NCBI RefSeq assembly: GCF_030269445.1
Contig: NZ_BSTJ01000005.1
Location: 372,001-436,000, forward strand
Source of the DNA: Actinoallomurus iriomotensis
GTDB taxonomy: Bacteria; Actinomycetota; Actinomycetes; Streptosporangiales; Streptosporangiaceae
Direction of reading: 5' to 3'
Length of the DNA stretch: 64,000 nucleotides
Made by a program: the position numbers and the translations under genes
In this document: piece by piece, positions 6,923 to 15,200 of the stretch
Position numbering within the stretch: the first letter of the stretch is position 1
Layout: every line of letters starts with the position of its first letter
The notes under the pieces: generated by a model
The model's input: only the letters and a program-made list of their open reading frames with translations
What the model was told of the DNA's origin: nothing
The model's database searches: none

Positions 6923-7734
6923 GATTCCTCCTGGGGGGTCCAGCTGGGCAGCAGGGCGTGCACCAGGTACGAGGCGACCTCGCCGGGGGTGGTGCCCTTG
7001 CCGAAGATGCGGTCGACGCCGAGCTCGGTCTCGGTGACGGTGTCGAAGCGCGGCCCGCCGGCGATGAGCAGCGGGCGTCCCATGCCCGGCCCGACGGCGG
7101 TCGGGTAGGCGGCGTGGAAGGCGGCGGCCATCTGCTTGGTGTTGTGGATGTGGGCGTTCTTCTGGGTGACGACCTGGGAGACGAGCACGGCGTCGGCGTT
7201 CTCGGCCTTGGCGCGTTCGAGGAGTTCCTCCACGGTCACCTGGGCGCCCATGTTCACGACCTGGATCTCGCGGTGGTACTCCAGGCCCTTCTCCCCGGCG
7301 AACCCCTTGACGTTGAGGATCGCGTCGATGCCGACGGTGTGCGCGTCGGTGCCGATGCAGGCGCCGACCACGACGAGGCGGCGGTTCAGCACCGTGCGGA
7401 TGGCCAGCTCGATCTCCTTGGCCGGCAGCAGCGGGTACTCCCGCCCCTCGGGCACCTCGATGCCGGCGTAGTCGATCAGGTGGTTGACCTTGCCGTAGAC
7501 GATGAAGAACGTGAAGTGGGGTCCCATCGCCTTGGCGTGCACGACGCTGGCCGGGTCCAGGCCCATCTGCCGGGCCAGGCCCAGGGCGGCCAGCTCGGCG
7601 CGCTTGCCGGCCGGCACCGGCAGGGTGAAGGACAGCTGCACCATCGCGTCGCCGGTGGTGTCGCCGTACGGGCGGATGATCGAGGGGAGGTCGGTCGCCT
7701 CCGGTACCCCGGTCGTGGTCTCGCGCTGGATCAC
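6919..7734 (-). CDS. kamE: Lysine 5,6-aminomutase beta subunit
   Basis: The B12- and PLP-binding subunit of the aminomutase that shifts the terminal amino group of beta-lysine to give 3,5-diaminohexanoate. 271 residues. An N-terminal dimerisation part is followed by a Rossmann cobalamin domain with DAHTVG at residues 130-135, the DxHxxG base-off cobalamin motif. K143 in ILNVKG corresponds to the lysine that holds PLP in the Clostridium enzyme. LLIAGGPRF near 223-231 is the cobalamin GG loop. The GTG start at 7734 overlaps the kamD TGA (GTGA), arguing for coupled equimolar synthesis. A much longer open frame upstream is a shadow of kamD. Confidence 0.95.
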   Translation of the reverse strand: MIQRETTTGVPEATDLPSIIRPYGDTTGDAMVQLSFTLPVPAGKRAELAALGLARQMGLDPASVVHAKAMGPHFTFFIVYGKVNHLIDYAGIEVPEGREYPLLPAKEIELAIRTVLNRRLVVVGACIGTDAHTVGIDAILNVKGFAGEKGLEYHREIQVVNMGAQVTVEELLERAKAENADAVLVSQVVTQKNAHIHNTKQMAAAFHAAYPTAVGPGMGRPLLIAGGPRFDTVTETELGVDRIFGKGTTPGEVASYLVHALLPSWTPQEES

Positions 7735-9332
7735 CGCTGCACGCTCCCTGCGGGTGTCTGGGGCCGGTGGCCCGCGTGGGGGTCTTCGGTCTCGAGGATG
7801 TCCAGGGCCGGGCCCACGTAGCCGTCGGCGCGCTCGACCACGCCGTCCAGGCCCTTGCCGCCGTCGGCGGGCCGGCGCGTCACTCCGAAGGTGCCGTCGG
7901 CGATCGCCTGCAGGAGGGTGTCGTCGCAGATCCGCTCCAGCAGGTCGACCGACTCCGAGAGCACCTGCTCGGCGCGCTGGACGACGAAGCCGTCGGGCCG
8001 GGGCACGAAGTCCTCGGCCAGGGCGCCGCAGGCGTCCCGGACGTACCGGACGTTCTCCAGGGCCAGGTCGCGGTCGGACAGCCAGGGCGTGTGGATGCCC
8101 TCGGTCATCATGCCGATCAAGATGATCGACTGGCCGGTCATCACCCCGGCCAGGTTGAAGAACGCGTCCAGCAGGTAGCCGGCGAACACGTTCCCGGTCA
8201 TGTGCTTGGTCGGCGGCATGTACTTCAGCGGCGCGTCCGGGAACAGCTCGCGGACCAGCTGCGCGTGGGCCAGCTCCAGCCGGAAGGAGTCCGGCAGGGC
8301 CGGGTTGATCTCGAAGGCGTGGCCGAGGCCGAGCTGGGAGTCGGCCAGGCCCGCCTCGCGGCCGAAGCGTTCGTTCAGCAGCTGGCTGACCACGACGGTG
8401 TGCGCGGCGTCGACCGCGTCGGCGGTGGTGAGGTAGTTGTCCTCGCCGGTGTTGATCACGATGCCGGCGCGGGCGTGGACCTGGCGGGAGAACCGCTGGT
8501 CGATGAAGGTGCGCCGGGGGTTGATGTCGCGGAAGATGATGCCGTACATGCAGTCGTTGAGCATCATGTCGAGGCGTTCGAGGCCGGCGAGCGTGGCGAT
8601 CTCGGGCATGCACAGGCCGGAGGCGTAGTTCGTCAGCCGCACGTAGCGGCCCAGCTCCTTGGACACGTCGTCCAGGGCGGCGCGCATGAGCCGGAAGTTC
8701 TCCTGGGTGGCGTACGTGCCGGCGTAGCCCTCGCGGGTGGCGCCCTCGGGCACGAAGTCCAGCAGCGACTGGCCGGTGGAGCGGATCACCGCGACGACGT
8801 CGGCGCCCTCGCGCGCGGCGGCCTGCGCCTGCGGGATGTCCTCGTAGATGTCGCCGGTGGCGACGATGAGGTACACCCACGGCTTGGGCGGGTCGCCGAC
8901 CTCGGTGAGCAGTTGGTCGCGTTCGGCGCGGCGGCGGTCGATGCGGGTGATGCCCTCCCGGGCGGCGGCGCGGGCGTGCGCGGTGGCCGCGGCGGCGTCG
9001 TCGCCGGAGGGCAGGCGGAAGGTCACCGCGCCCAGTGCGGCGGCCTGCGCCAGTGCGGACAGGTCGGCGTAGGACTCGCGGCGCAGGGCGTCCCAGACGG
9101 GCAGCGCGACGCCGTGTTCGAGGCCGACCTGGTCGCGTACGGCGTCGACGAGGTGGTTCACCCACGGGCGGCCGTCGGCGTCGGCGCCGGACAGGCCGGC
9201 CAGGCGCAGCTGCGCGCGTTCGACCGAGACGGTCGTGTGCGTGCGGGCCATCTCGATGACCGGCTCGGCGGCGCGTTCGGCGAGGCGGCGTGCCTTGGCC
9301 ACCACCTGCGGATCCAGGTTCAGTTTGCCCAT
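7731..9332 (-). CDS. kamD: Lysine 5,6-aminomutase alpha subunit
   Basis: The 533-residue catalytic TIM-barrel subunit partnering KamE. It is recognised by its long family-specific stretches such as KPWVYLIVATGDIYEDIPQ, NDCMYGIIFRDINPRRTF, VINTGEDNYLTTADA and PPTKHMTGNVFAGYLLDAFF, in the usual order and length. The ATG at 9332 overlaps the kdd stop (ATGA) and the stop overlaps the kamE start. Together KamDE turn beta-lysine, the product of KamA encoded divergently at 10422, into 3,5-diaminohexanoate. The reaction requires adenosylcobalamin; no cobalamin riboswitch was recognised in the operon. Confidence 0.95.
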   Translation of the reverse strand: MGKLNLDPQVVAKARRLAERAAEPVIEMARTHTTVSVERAQLRLAGLSGADADGRPWVNHLVDAVRDQVGLEHGVALPVWDALRRESYADLSALAQAAALGAVTFRLPSGDDAAAATAHARAAAREGITRIDRRRAERDQLLTEVGDPPKPWVYLIVATGDIYEDIPQAQAAAREGADVVAVIRSTGQSLLDFVPEGATREGYAGTYATQENFRLMRAALDDVSKELGRYVRLTNYASGLCMPEIATLAGLERLDMMLNDCMYGIIFRDINPRRTFIDQRFSRQVHARAGIVINTGEDNYLTTADAVDAAHTVVVSQLLNERFGREAGLADSQLGLGHAFEINPALPDSFRLELAHAQLVRELFPDAPLKYMPPTKHMTGNVFAGYLLDAFFNLAGVMTGQSIILIGMMTEGIHTPWLSDRDLALENVRYVRDACGALAEDFVPRPDGFVVQRAEQVLSESVDLLERICDDTLLQAIADGTFGVTRRPADGGKGLDGVVERADGYVGPALDILETEDPHAGHRPQTPAGSVQR

Positions 9333-10351
9333 CACTCCTCCACCCGCTCCTTGAAGATCTTCGCTACGCCGGGTTCGGTGCGCAGCAGGTCCAGTGCCAT
9401 CTGCGCGTGCCCTGGGGCGTACCCGTTTCCGATCAGCATGGTCACATCGGCGGCCAGTCCCTCGGCGCCGAGCGCCGCGGCCGAGAACGAGGTGGCCATC
9501 GAGAAGAACACGATCGTGCCGCCCGCGGCGGTGGCCAGGATCGCGCCGTGCTCGCAGCCGGGCACGTCGACGCAGACCACGGTGACGTCGGCCGGCGCGC
9601 CGACGGCGCCGGCGAGCGCGATCGGGTCGCGGGCGTCGGCGATCACGACGTCGTCGGCCAGTCCGGCCGCGCGCAGCCGCGCCGCCTCGGCCTCGAACGG
9701 GACCACTCCGATGGTACGTGCGGCACCGGCGCGGCGAGCCGCGGCCAGGGCCAGGGACCCGCTCTTGCCCGCGGCGCCGATCACCGCGACGACCGGCGCG
9801 GTACGGGCGGCGACGACGCCGTGGGTGAGGGCGGGCGCGCCGCAGACGTCCATGACGGCCAGGCTCAGCCCGGCGGGCAGGTCGGCCGGGAGTTCGGCGG
9901 CGATCGAGCGGGCGAACAGGATCGCGTGGCCCTCGGCCGGGACCTGCTCGCCGCGGCCGTCCCAGCGGCGCAGGTCGTCCTCGACGTGCAGCGGCGTGAG
10001 GGTCAGGGAGACCAGGGTGGCGATCCGCATGCCGGGCGTCAGGCCCAGCGGGGACCGCGGGCCCACCTCGTCGACCACGCCGATGAGCATGCCGCCCGAG
10101 CCGGTGACCGGGTTGTGCATCTTGCCGCGGGTCCTGATGATCTGCAGGACCTCGGCGCGGATGGCGTCCGGATCGCCGTCGTGGGCGGTGTGGAGCTGCC
10201 GGTAGGAGGCGGCGTCCAGGTTCAGGCGTTCGAGGCGTACGCGGACCTCGTCCTCGCGGATCCGCGGATCGGGATCCAGACGGCGGGCCGCCTGCGGCAG
10301 AACGCCGGGCGGCTCCAGGACCCGGTGCAGACCGACCGGAGAGCTGTTCAT
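9332..10351 (-). CDS. kdd: L-erythro-3,5-diaminohexanoate dehydrogenase
   Basis: A 339-residue NAD(P)-dependent oxidoreductase that deaminates 3,5-diaminohexanoate to 3-keto-5-aminohexanoate. It has an MDR-like N-terminal half and a Rossmann fold (VAVIGAAGKSGSLALAAAR near residues 185-205), with SGGMLIGVVDEVGP and the terminal FKERVEE-type tail seen in Kdd. ATG 10351 is preceded by GAGGTGAGGG. It is the first gene of the operon and overlaps kamD by four bases. The next enzyme of the fermentation pathway, Kce, is not in the window. Confidence 0.9.
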   Translation of the reverse strand: MNSSPVGLHRVLEPPGVLPQAARRLDPDPRIREDEVRVRLERLNLDAASYRQLHTAHDGDPDAIRAEVLQIIRTRGKMHNPVTGSGGMLIGVVDEVGPRSPLGLTPGMRIATLVSLTLTPLHVEDDLRRWDGRGEQVPAEGHAILFARSIAAELPADLPAGLSLAVMDVCGAPALTHGVVAARTAPVVAVIGAAGKSGSLALAAARRAGAARTIGVVPFEAEAARLRAAGLADDVVIADARDPIALAGAVGAPADVTVVCVDVPGCEHGAILATAAGGTIVFFSMATSFSAAALGAEGLAADVTMLIGNGYAPGHAQMALDLLRTEPGVAKIFKERVEE

Positions 10352-10376
10352 CCCTCACCTCAAGGTAGCGTGTAGT

Positions 10377-10402
10377 GGAATATCTGCTGGGGGAACCTAG
10401 TT
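10377..10402 (+). promoter_or_regulatory. SigR-like promoter of kamA
   Basis: GGAAT (10377-10381), exactly 18 bases, then GTT (10400-10402), the same consensus as the rbpA promoter at 1541. Transcription would start near 10409, about 13 bases before the kamA ATG. It lies in the 70-bp divergent gap between kdd and kamA. A match this short can occur by chance, but the position is right. Confidence 0.5.
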
Positions 10403-10421
10403 TAGAGAAAGAATTTCCCGT

Positions 10422-11918
10422 ATGGTCCCGCAGACAGTGAACATCATCCGCGATCTCCGCGACAGACTAGGGGTGAAGCTCGTGACCGCTCTCGCCGAAG
10501 ACTCGGTGGTGTCCCTCGATGGCCGCCTCCAGCCGTACACGTACCAGCGTCATGAGCTGATCGAGCCCGACTGGCGTCGCTTCCCCGGCTGGCGCGAGGT
10601 CACCACGGCCGAGTGGGAGTCCGCGCAGTGGCAGCGCGCGCACTGCGTCAAGAACGTCCGCCAGCTGCGGAACCTCATGGGCGACCTGCTGAGCGAGGAG
10701 TTCTACGCCGACCTGGAGCGGGACCAGCGCGAGCGGGCCACCATGTCGATGCTGCTGCCCCCGCAGATGCTCAACACCATGAACGTCGACAGCACCGAGG
10801 CCTTCTACGCCGACCCCGTACGGCGCTACATGCTCCCGGTGTTCAGCGACCGGCGCACCGACTGGCCCTCGCACCCGTTCGCCAGCCGCGACTCCCTGCA
10901 CGAGGCCGAGATGTGGGCGGTGGAGGGGCTGACCCACCGCTACCCCACCAAGGTCCTGGCCGAGCTGCTGCCCACCTGCCCCCAGTACTGCGGCCACTGC
11001 ACCCGCATGGACCTGGTCGGCAACTCCACCCCGCAGATCGACAAGCACAAGTTCGCCCTCAAGCAGCCCGACCGGCTCGAGGAGATGCTGGCCTACCTGC
11101 GCGACACCCCGCAGGTCCGTGACGTGGTCGTGTCCGGCGGCGACGTGGCGAACATGCCGTGGGCGCGCCTGGAGGGCTTCGTCGACCGGCTGCTGGACAT
11201 CGACAACATCCGCGACATCCGCCTGGCCACCAAGGCCCTCATGGGCGTGCCCCAGCACTGGCTGCAGGACGACGTACGCGCCGGCGTGGAACGCCTGGCC
11301 ACCAAGGCGCGCAAGCGCGGCGCCCAGCTCGCCATCCACACGCACGTCAACGCCGCCCAGTCGATGACGCCGCTGGTCGCCAAGGCGGCCCAGGCCATGC
11401 TCGAGGCCGGCGTCCGCGACGTGCGCAACCAGGGCGTGCTGCTGCGCGGCGTCAACACCAGCGTCGAACAGCTGCTGGACCTGTGCTTCGCGCTGCAGGA
11501 CAACGGCGTACTGCCCTACTACTTCTACCTGTGCGACATGATCCCCTTCAGCGAGCACTGGCGGCTCTCGCTCGCCGAGGCCCAGCGCCTGCAGCACGGG
11601 ATCATGGGGTACCTGCCCGGCTTCGCCACCCCGCGCATCGTGTGCGACGTGCCCTACGTCGGCAAGCGCTGGGTGCACCAGGTCGCCGACTACGACACCG
11701 AGCGCGGCATCTCCTACTGGACGAAGAACTACCGCACCGCCCTGGAGGCCGACGACCCCGAGGCCCTGGAGCGCCGGTACGAGTACTACGACCCGATCCA
11801 CACGCTCCCCGAGAGCGGGCAGGCCTGGTGGGAGGACCACGCCCGCGAGGCCGACGGCCGGGACGTCGGCCTGGCCGCGGCCAGCCGCGCCGCCTCCGAG
11901 GCCATCCGGGACGCCTAG
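10422..11918 (+). CDS. kamA: Lysine 2,3-aminomutase
   Basis: A 498-residue radical-SAM, PLP-dependent enzyme that interconverts L-lysine and L-beta-lysine. The iron-sulfur cluster motif CxxxCxxC is at C186, C190 and C193 (TCPQYCGHC). HTHVNAAQSMTPLV, RNQGVLLRGVN and YYFYLCDMIP are family signatures, and the PLP-binding lysine is probably in PYVGKRW near residue 420. It is longer than clostridial KamA (about 416 residues) because of an N-terminal region and a C-terminal tail rich in WTKNYRTALEADDPEALERRYEYYDP. Start ATG 10422 is weakly supported; GTG 10482 is an alternative. It supplies beta-lysine to KamDE. Confidence 0.93.
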   Translation: MVPQTVNIIRDLRDRLGVKLVTALAEDSVVSLDGRLQPYTYQRHELIEPDWRRFPGWREVTTAEWESAQWQRAHCVKNVRQLRNLMGDLLSEEFYADLERDQRERATMSMLLPPQMLNTMNVDSTEAFYADPVRRYMLPVFSDRRTDWPSHPFASRDSLHEAEMWAVEGLTHRYPTKVLAELLPTCPQYCGHCTRMDLVGNSTPQIDKHKFALKQPDRLEEMLAYLRDTPQVRDVVVSGGDVANMPWARLEGFVDRLLDIDNIRDIRLATKALMGVPQHWLQDDVRAGVERLATKARKRGAQLAIHTHVNAAQSMTPLVAKAAQAMLEAGVRDVRNQGVLLRGVNTSVEQLLDLCFALQDNGVLPYYFYLCDMIPFSEHWRLSLAEAQRLQHGIMGYLPGFATPRIVCDVPYVGKRWVHQVADYDTERGISYWTKNYRTALEADDPEALERRYEYYDPIHTLPESGQAWWEDHAREADGRDVGLAAASRAASEAIRDA

Positions 11919-11924
11919 TACGTC

Positions 11925-11941
11925 ACCGGGCCGTGGCCGGT
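11925..11941. terminator. Short hairpin between convergent kamA and kinase genes
   Basis: ACCGG(g)CC pairs with GGCCGGT around a two-base loop, in a 27-bp convergent gap. It is a plausible but weak terminator. Confidence 0.35.
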
Positions 11942-11945
11942 CGGG

Positions 11946-13535
11946 TCAGGAGACCGTGAACCCGTCGCAGCCGATGTAGTAGGCGTCTCCGTTCGGGTGC
12001 ACGTGGTACCACACCACCGTCCACGTGCCCGTGCCGAGGTCGTAGGCCCAGTCCTTCGGCTGGGAGAAGTCCCGCGGGTAGTGCAGGGTCGCCCAGCCGT
12101 CGGCCCTCAGCGCGACCGGGCGCGTCGTGACGATCCCGGTGATCCGGTTGCCGCGCAGCGCCACCGGGGGACGCATCTCGGCCGCGACGTAGTAGCCGCT
12201 GGGCGCGCCGTCGGCCGCGCGGAACCCGACGTCGACGCTGCCACGCGGCGCGGCCGGTTCGCGCGGCGCCGTCCACTGCGCCCCCAGCGCCTGCGAGGCG
12301 CTCTCGGTCCGCACGGCGGGCGCGCATCGGCCGTCACGGGGCGACCAGGCCAGCGCCGCGAAGTCCGCGTCGGTCTCCTTGGAGAAGACGTCCGTGGGCG
12401 TCCCGGCGCCCGTGGGGCGGGTGGGTCCGCCGGTGACGCCCGGCGAACGGCCGGCCCGCGCCGTGCCCGATGACGAAGGGGAGTCGGTCGCGCCGCCGGC
12501 GCCCGGCAGGAACTGGAACAGCAGCACCCCCGCGGCGACGGCCGCCGCCGCGCCACCGCCGATCACCGCGAGCAGGGTCCGGCGGGAACGCGCGGCCGGG
12601 GCGGGCCCGGTGAGCACGCCGGTCGCCCGGTCGTGGCCGGAGGGCACGAGACCGTGGGCGACCGCCGTCGGAAGGTCGGACGGCGGGACCTCGGTCAGGT
12701 CCAGCAGCCGCCGGTACGCCGGGTCCTCGGTGATCGCGCCCGGGACGCCGCACAGCGCCGGCACCTGCCCCGCGGCGGGCCGCGCCGCGGGGTCCTTGTC
12801 GGCACACCGCGCGATGAGCCCGGCCAGGGCCGGATCGACCCCGGCCACGTCGATGGGCTCGTGAACGCTGCGGTAGATCACCCCGTGGGAGTCGCCCGCG
12901 CCGAACGGCGGACGCCCGGTGGCCGCGTACGCGAGCGTTCCGGCCAGCGCGAACACGTCGGCGGCCGGGCTCATCCGCTGCCAGCGGATCACCTCCGGCG
13001 CGAGATACCCGGGCGTGCCCGCCGCCGCGCCGGTGTGCGTGATCGCCGTCTGGTCGTCGCCGCGGGCGATCCCGAAGTCGATCAGGCGCGGACCGTCCGG
13101 GGCCAGGATCACGTTGTGCGGCTTGAGGTCGCGGTGCTGCACCCCGCGCGCGTGCACGTCGGCGAGCGCCTCACCGAGCGCGGCCATCAGCCGCAGGCAG
13201 GTCCCCACGGGCAGCGGCCCGTGCCGCGTCACGGCCTGGGTCAGGGTCGGTCCCTGGACGTACTCGGTGGCCAGCCAGTACGGGGGCGCGTCGAGGCCCG
13301 CGCCGACCAGCGCGGCGGTGAACGGGCTGCGCAGCTCACCGACGGTCGCCACCTCACGGCGGAACCGCGCCAGCGCCTCGGCGCTGTCGAAGTCGGCGCG
13401 GATCACCTTGAGCGCGACGTGCCGGCCGCCCGGGGACAGCCCGAGGTAGACCTGCCCCATCCCGCCCGCGCCCAGCCGCGCCAGGACCCGATACCCGCCG
13501 ATCTCCGCCGGGTCGCCGGCGCGCAGTGCCTCCAT
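11946..13535 (-). CDS. Membrane-anchored serine/threonine protein kinase (PASTA-less Pkn type)
   Basis: A 529-residue eukaryotic-like kinase. Kinase domain residues about 15-265: glycine loop LGAGGMGQVYLG, ATP lysine K43 (VALKVI), catalytic loop HRDLKPHN with D136, DFG at 153-155 and GTPGYLAPE. A proline-rich juxtamembrane stretch leads to one transmembrane helix (residues ~320-343). A Ser/Thr/Gly-rich linker follows, then an extracytoplasmic domain of about 130 residues with two cysteines (RCAPAV; YYIGCDGF) that may form a disulfide. ATG 13535 has GGAG nine bases upstream; an in-frame GTG at 13568 is less likely. Ligand and substrates are unknown. Confidence 0.92.
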   Translation of the reverse strand: MEALRAGDPAEIGGYRVLARLGAGGMGQVYLGLSPGGRHVALKVIRADFDSAEALARFRREVATVGELRSPFTAALVGAGLDAPPYWLATEYVQGPTLTQAVTRHGPLPVGTCLRLMAALGEALADVHARGVQHRDLKPHNVILAPDGPRLIDFGIARGDDQTAITHTGAAAGTPGYLAPEVIRWQRMSPAADVFALAGTLAYAATGRPPFGAGDSHGVIYRSVHEPIDVAGVDPALAGLIARCADKDPAARPAAGQVPALCGVPGAITEDPAYRRLLDLTEVPPSDLPTAVAHGLVPSGHDRATGVLTGPAPAARSRRTLLAVIGGGAAAAVAAGVLLFQFLPGAGGATDSPSSSGTARAGRSPGVTGGPTRPTGAGTPTDVFSKETDADFAALAWSPRDGRCAPAVRTESASQALGAQWTAPREPAAPRGSVDVGFRAADGAPSGYYVAAEMRPPVALRGNRITGIVTTRPVALRADGWATLHYPRDFSQPKDWAYDLGTGTWTVVWYHVHPNGDAYYIGCDGFTVS

Positions 13536-13634
13536 GGTCGGGCGCTCCGTGGTGATCCGTTGGTGCACGCCGGTCGTGCGATCCGGACGATCTTAGCGAT
13601 CAGGGATCGGTGCCCGGACCCGCGCCGGATCGGA

Positions 13635-15149
13635 TCAGGTGCCCGCCGGACCGCCGCCGGGCACCAAGACGCCGTCGACGCGGCGGGGGATGCCCGGGCC
13701 GGCGTCGCGCAGCTCGGGCGGGAGCAGCGCCTCCGGGGCGTCCTGCCACGTGACCGGGCGCAGGAACCGCCGGATCGCGGTCGTGCCCACCGAGGTGTGC
13801 AGCGGGTTGGACGTGGCCGGGAACGGGCCGCCGTGGTGCATGGCGTGGCTGACCGCGACGCCCGTGGGAAAGCCGTTCCACACGAGCCGGCCCGCCCGCT
13901 CCCGCAGCACCGCGGCGAGCCGCGCGGGAAGGTCGGTCTCCCCCTCCCCGGTGTGGACGGTCGCGGTCAGGTTGCCCGGCAGGCCCGACAGGATCTCCAG
14001 CAGCGCTTCGGGCCCGTCGTACTCCACCAGCACACCGGCCGGCCCGAAGCACTCCTCCAGCAGCGGCCCGGCGAAGTCCTGCGCGCGCACCGTGAACAGC
14101 ACCGGTGCCAGCGGCCCGTCGCCGGCGGCCAGGACCGCCACGCCCCGCTGCCCCGTCAGCCGGTCGACGCCGTCGCGGAACCCCTCGGCGATCCCGGCGT
14201 TCAACAGCACCGTCCCGCCCAGGTCACGTACGCGGCGGGCCGTCTCGGCGCGGAACCGCTCCCCCGCCTCCCCGGCCGGGACGAACGCCAGCCCCGGCTT
14301 GGTGCAGAACTGCCCGGCGCCGAGCGTGAACGAGGCGACGTACCCCTCGGCGATCTCGGCGGCGCGCCCGGCGGCGGCCTCGGGGGTGACCACCAGCGGG
14401 TTGAGGCTGCCCATCTCGGCGTAGAACGGGATCGGGTCGGGCCGGGCGTTCGCCACGTCGAACAGGGCGCGCCCGCCGCGGTAGGAGCCGGTGAAGCCGA
14501 CCGCGCGGATCGCCGGATGGCCCGTCAGGTCCGTGCCGGCCCGGGCGCCGTGGACCAGTCCGATGGTGCCCTCCGGCGCCCGCGCCTCCCGTACGGCGGC
14601 GTCGAGCAGCTCAAGGCACAGCTGGGAGGTGGCCGGGTGGGAGGGGTGCGCCTTGGCCACGACCGGGCAGCCCGCGGCGAGGGCCGAGGCCGTGTCGCCG
14701 CCCGGCACCGAGAAGGCCAGCGGGAAGTTGCTCGCGCCGAACACCCCGACCGGCCCGAGCGGGACCAGCATGCGGCGCAGGTCCGGCCGCGGGCCCATCG
14801 GGGTCGGGCCGGCGTGGTCGATGGTCGCCTCGACGTAGGAGGCCTCGTCCAGGACCTCGGCGAACAGGCGCAGCTGGAAGCAGGTGCGGGTGAGCTCGCC
14901 GTTCAGGCGCTGCTCCCCCAGCGCGGTCTCGCGGTCGGCGACCGCCACGACCCGTTCCCGTGCCTCCTCCAGGGCGCCGGCCATCGCCCGCAGCAGCCCG
15001 GCGCGGCCGTGGCGGCCCATCGCCTCCAGTCCGGGGAAGGCCGCCGCCGCCCGTTCGCACGCGGCGGCGGTCTCCTCGGCGGTGCTCTCCTGCGCGACGG
15101 TGGTCACGACCTCACCGGTCCGCGCGTCGACGCTCGTTACCGCGGTCAC
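13635..15149 (-). CDS. NADP-dependent aldehyde dehydrogenase (2,5-dioxovalerate / alpha-ketoglutaric semialdehyde type)
   Basis: A 504-residue ALDH-superfamily enzyme of the branch that oxidises alpha-ketoglutaric semialdehyde in sugar-acid and pentose breakdown. Active-site residues are C282 (GAGQFCTKPG), E245 (AEMGSLNP), N141 (FGASNFPLAF) and K166 (VVAKAHPSHP). The ASNFPLAFSVPGGDTASALAAGCPVV run is diagnostic of this subgroup. It is the fourth gene of the sugar ABC operon transcribed from about 18317, 51 bp after the ATPase gene, suggesting the imported sugar is oxidised to a semialdehyde that this enzyme finishes. The exact substrate is inferred. Confidence 0.88.
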   Translation of the reverse strand: MTAVTSVDARTGEVVTTVAQESTAEETAAACERAAAAFPGLEAMGRHGRAGLLRAMAGALEEARERVVAVADRETALGEQRLNGELTRTCFQLRLFAEVLDEASYVEATIDHAGPTPMGPRPDLRRMLVPLGPVGVFGASNFPLAFSVPGGDTASALAAGCPVVAKAHPSHPATSQLCLELLDAAVREARAPEGTIGLVHGARAGTDLTGHPAIRAVGFTGSYRGGRALFDVANARPDPIPFYAEMGSLNPLVVTPEAAAGRAAEIAEGYVASFTLGAGQFCTKPGLAFVPAGEAGERFRAETARRVRDLGGTVLLNAGIAEGFRDGVDRLTGQRGVAVLAAGDGPLAPVLFTVRAQDFAGPLLEECFGPAGVLVEYDGPEALLEILSGLPGNLTATVHTGEGETDLPARLAAVLRERAGRLVWNGFPTGVAVSHAMHHGGPFPATSNPLHTSVGTTAIRRFLRPVTWQDAPEALLPPELRDAGPGIPRRVDGVLVPGGGPAGT

Positions 15150-15200
15150 CCGCGATCACTCTCCCTTCGGGACGGCCGGCACTCGCCTACGAGCGTGCCA

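Noticed and set aside
7767-10205. An 812-codon plus-strand frame over kamD and kdd
   Set aside because: Antisense shadow; the minus-strand genes have motifs, ribosome binding sites and ATGA overlaps.
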